Source: Alisma plantago-aquatica (taxonomy: Eukaryota; Streptophyta; Magnoliopsida; Alismatales; Alismataceae). Taken from it: a stretch of DNA of 64,000 nt. The position numbers and the translations under genes are program-made. Where the stretch lies: contig OY856413.1 in assembly GCA_963693085.1 (NCBI GenBank), positions 102,498,801 through 102,562,800 on the forward strand, written 5' to 3'. This document shows positions 61,154 through 64,000 of this stretch, in pieces (position 1 is the stretch's first letter; every line of letters starts with the position of its first letter). The notes under the pieces are model-generated. The model ran no database searches. It was not told the DNA's origin and saw only the letters and a program-made list of their open reading frames with translations.

Positions 61154-62300
61154 TAGAGTCTAGCTTGTCCTCAAGTTAGATAGAGTTGAGGCATGTAATG
61201 GCGAGGTGATTTTATTTAATTAGGATTTCCATACTTTTGCTTCAATTCTCAACCTGAGTTCTCCTAAGGTCATATCGGGTCTTATTGCTTGCCTTGACTC
61301 TTTCAGGTTTCGAGAGTTGCTTGGGTCTCAGGTTTCTTTCGTATCTCGTAGCTCGCATCGGGACCACCTTTATTCTGTGCATGTTGTTGACTCTAATCAG
61401 CTTTATACCTCTCTGAAGGACCTACTGGAAGCTAGAGAGGGTATGAGGGTTGGCTAAAGGCTTGAAGTGTAACTCCCCCTTCAAGTGGGGGAGGGGTTGT
61501 CTATGCTTTTAGGATCTCACTACCGGGCACGACACATCTGCCTTTGTGAGGGCAGCTGAATGTACCGGCCGGGTGAGTCCTTTATAAGCCTTTCATATAT
61601 TTAGATACCTTAGGATTTCACTACCGGGCACGACACATCTGCCTTTGTGAGGGCAACTGAATGTACCGACCGGGTGAGATCTTCATTGGTTCTTTATATA
61701 GATCCTTATTTATGGCACAACTCTCATAAATTTATTCGACTCTCTGGCTTTTATTCGAAGACTCGCAGGCTTGGGATTTGGGGTTTTGTTCAGGAAATTA
61801 TTTTGGGCGGCCAAGCCTCTTTTATTTTGAAGAGAGGAAAGTTGTTCTTAGAGTTTTTCAACATGCACTTTTTTTTTGTGTGGTCCACTTGCGGAACTTC
61901 TTGATTTGGAAGTTGCCTGATGCCCCTCTCATCCTTGAGAGCTTGGCTTATTTCTGCCTTGATATTGACCTGTGAAGAGTCCAAAGTAAAATTGAAATAC
62001 AAGCATAAAAACCAAAAGTGAATGTAATTTATTGATTCGCCATTATATGCCTATAAGCTAATCTTGTTATTACTTTTGAGGAAAATTTGGATTCTAAGTT
62101 AGCAGGGGGTGTCCTTTCCAAAAGGGGTGTTACTTATTATGCACATGATTTATTTTAATGTGAAATGCAAGTTTTATGTAGGGAAAAAAATGAGTGAAAG
62201 GAGAGAGTAGAGTTGGAGAAGGATTGAAAAATGATACCTCACCCTTGTCGAATGTACTCCCCCCTAACTTATCATTCACTCTGTCCTCAGAGTGTCAAAG
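61154..62300 (-). other. 3' untranslated part of the Ulp1-carrying element
   Basis: No gene seen. Contains a 101-bp direct repeat (61511-61611 and 61612-61680, AGGATTTCACTACCGGGCACG...) and, at 62259-62305, a second G-tract motif right after the stop codon of the Ulp1 frame. Confidence 0.5.
61511..61680. repeat. 101-bp tandem repeat, 1.7 copies
   Basis: Copies start at 61511 and 61612 and differ at only a few positions over the shared part. Confidence 0.9.
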
Positions 62301-62302
62301 TG

Positions 62303-64000
62303 ATAGGTTGAGAAGTGCATTGACAAGGGCATTAGGCTTCTGTGAGTCCTTTGTTCGCTCCATGAGTTCGTAGAAGAGTTGCTGCAAACTTTCCACGGAG
62401 GGCGTGGTAATCCACCTCTTTCATGTCCTCTACTGGTTTCTGGAGGACCAAAATGGTGTACATCCAGTAGAGGACGTGGAAGCCACAGTCATTGGATTGG
62501 TGAATTTGTTGGGGGCACTTGTGGCTGAAGGCTGATGTTTGAAGTGTTCTTTATCATACACCCGTGTGTGCCGACTCAAAAGATTGTGTAATATGTCAGC
62601 ACACTTCTTTGCCACCTCCTCCGTTGGTGTCCTTGGTGTCGTAGTGTATACTCTTTGCTCTGGATCGTACTGGCTGTCGGAACTGTTGTAAATTATTATT
62701 GTTCCTTCATGTAGGTTAGTTGCCAGTAGCATCCAGTGTTCTTGATGAAGGAAAGGAAGCATGATGAACTTTGGAGTTGTATGTTGAAGATAGGAGATGA
62801 GTGTCTCCGTTGTTCCAAAGTTCTTCAGTGCTAAGAGATCATCCTTCGGGTAAGCTGACACCATGTATATTGTGGGATGCCTCCGTCCGAGTAAGTATTG
62901 ATAAGCAGTCATCAAACTTACTGAAACAGAACCTTTGAGTTGCACGGTTTCTCAGAGGCAATCTGCCATAACTATGATATCTTCATCTATAAAGACAACA
63001 TCTTCGTTTTCGGCATAGAGCATTGACATAATAAGTCGAAGTTCATTGTCTGAAAGACTCTTGCAGGCTTCTAGATCAAAATTGGGAAATGATGGTTCGA
63101 TGGCGGATAGGGGCACCATTTGTGATGGGGATCTCTTGATGGCTGCCCCCGTTATCAAATCTATTTGTTCTTTATCTTGGGCCAGATCGAAGTCGTAAGG
63201 ATGCCATCTACTTTTCTCAGGGACCTTGGCTGGCTGCTTGTCTCTTTCCAACTCCTGTAGTGTTTGTCTGAAGGGTCTCCTTTTCGGACGTTGGATTGCT
63301 GAAAAGAGGCAGCGAGGGACGTCATCTGTTGCCATAGTAGGGTCGTTGAAGAACCTTCTATCGCAGATAAGTTCCATGGTGTAACGCCCTCGCAGGGAGT
63401 GAAAATCTTCATTCATGAGCTCTGAGAAGGGAACTTGTTGATTTAGCGCTAGTATGTGTCGAATGATGTAAAAAGCACTGTCCCCAGAGCCTTCGGCAGC
63501 TTGGGCAAGTGGGTTAATTATTTGGAACCAGGGTTGGCTCCAACCCTGGCGGAGAGACAGGCATGCAACCCAGATGAGTTTAAGAAGCCGGAAAGGGATG
63601 CATCTTGCCTCCCCGACTTCAATTGCAGTGAAGTTAATTATACCGGCCTTTCGATCACTGGCACATAAATTATACACTTTGGCGTCGCGGGTGACAGTGT
63701 CCACAATCATGAGCAACCAGTGACTAGAAACTTGGAATGGCACGGTTATATATCTGGCTTTTCTTGCGATCCCCCTGTGCAACCTCGCAATGGATTTGTG
63801 TTGTAGTTCTTTGTACAATAAGCACAAACCCAGAGTGGGTGAGGCATTGAGAACTGGTTGCTGTCGCTTGGAGCTTTTGTAGATCTCAATAGAATTTGAA
63901 AGGAGTGCACAGAAGATTTCCATCTTCACCGTAGATTGAGGTCGGAGAATTGAGCGGAAATCTTCGCGTGTCAACTTGCGTTGAGTCTTTGTGTTGATGT
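62303..64000 (-). pseudogene. tandem Ulp1-like (C48) protease frame, partial
   Basis: The frame is open from the window edge to 62955, has one TGA (62954-62952, fitting CGA to TGA) and continues in the same frame to 62430. Domain 1 (numbering from the TTG at 63974): LTREDFRSIL, His85 (SSHWLLMIV), Asn102 where the triad Asp is expected (KVYNL), Gln151 (FQIINPLAQ) and Ser166 in GSGDSAFY where DCG is expected. A linker of about 120 residues follows (FNDPTMATDD ... EDVVFIDED). Domain 2: LHQEHWMLLAT (His), IIIYNSSDS (Asn for Asp); the Cys motif SNDCGFHVLYWM is at about 62495-62460 in another frame, and the tail ESLQQLFYELMERTKD returns to the first frame, ending near 62303. Ulp1 proteases cut SUMO; here activity is doubtful. 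Confidence 0.75.

Larger units (their letters stand above)
59508..64000 (-). mobile_element. LTR retrotransposon with double Ulp1-like frame, 3' half
   Basis: Begins TGATGG exactly where the copia LTR is broken. 59508-61140 has LTR features: TG at one end and CA (GGTTATCA) at the other, a minus-strand TATA box, and a G-tract (minus strand TTAGGGGGGGG) directly next to it at 61148-61141, as expected for a polypurine tract before a 3' LTR. Upstream on the minus strand lies a reading frame with two Ulp1-like protease domains that continues past the window edge. The other LTR and the second copy of the predicted duplication CTATA (59503-59507) must lie beyond 64000. No gag or pol is inside the window. 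Confidence 0.65.

Overview
The window is nuclear DNA of a seed plant, most likely from a repeat-rich (heterochromatic) part of a large genome. It is AT-rich, has no intact host gene that I can recognise, and is built almost entirely of plant transposable elements: Ty1/copia, Ty3/gypsy chromovirus, a large-LTR non-autonomous element, CACTA DNA transposons, two kinds of non-LTR retrotransposon, and an LTR element carrying Ulp1-like protease domains. I saw no rRNA, tRNA or CRISPR. All assignments come from reading motifs, termini and target-site duplications (TSDs) by eye; no database search was possible, and species and fine boundaries are not claimed.

Layout. 1-3040: AT-rich flank with an unrecognised, broken, GC-richer reading frame (1361-2430). 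3040-22906: a 5'-truncated copia element whose 3' LTR is split at 6524/21638 by CACTA-1 (6525-21637, TSD TAA); CACTA-1 is split by a young gypsy chromovirus (9460-19447, TSD GTAAT, two 2971-bp LTRs about 99% identical). This is a three-level nest. 22913-28130: low-information DNA with two unrecognised gene-like remnants (a Lys/Glu-rich one at 22913 and one on the minus strand at 25560-26031) and a dispersed repeat. 28577-37770: a non-LTR retrotransposon frame with zinc finger, reverse transcriptase, CCHC and a possible PD-(D/E)XK endonuclease region (R2-like order), cut by CACTA-2 (31432-37408, TSD TAA). CACTA-2 carries TNP2 transposase and Ulp1 protease pseudogenes on the minus strand and a 70-bp-arm hairpin. 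38833-40157: an RTE-type LINE remnant. 40290-59507: two direct copies (A and B) of a block of several kb holding a small inverted-repeat element, a possible exon fragment and a 1.9-kb copia LTR; copy B is split by a minus-strand non-autonomous LTR element with giant 3.7-kb LTRs (47182-55411). 59508-64000: the 3' half of a minus-strand LTR element, running off the window, that carries a reading frame with two tandem Ulp1-like (C48) domains.

How the parts relate. The autonomous-type coding capacity (TNP2, integrase, RT) is broken everywhere. Many premature stops fit C-to-T or G-to-A change, as expected for methylated plant DNA. CACTA-1 looks like a non-autonomous relative of CACTA-2. The giant-LTR element shares its primer-binding site and pre-polypurine motif with the chromovirus. 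The most unusual object is the LTR element with the double Ulp1-like frame and a palindromic repeat array just upstream of its LTR TATA box.
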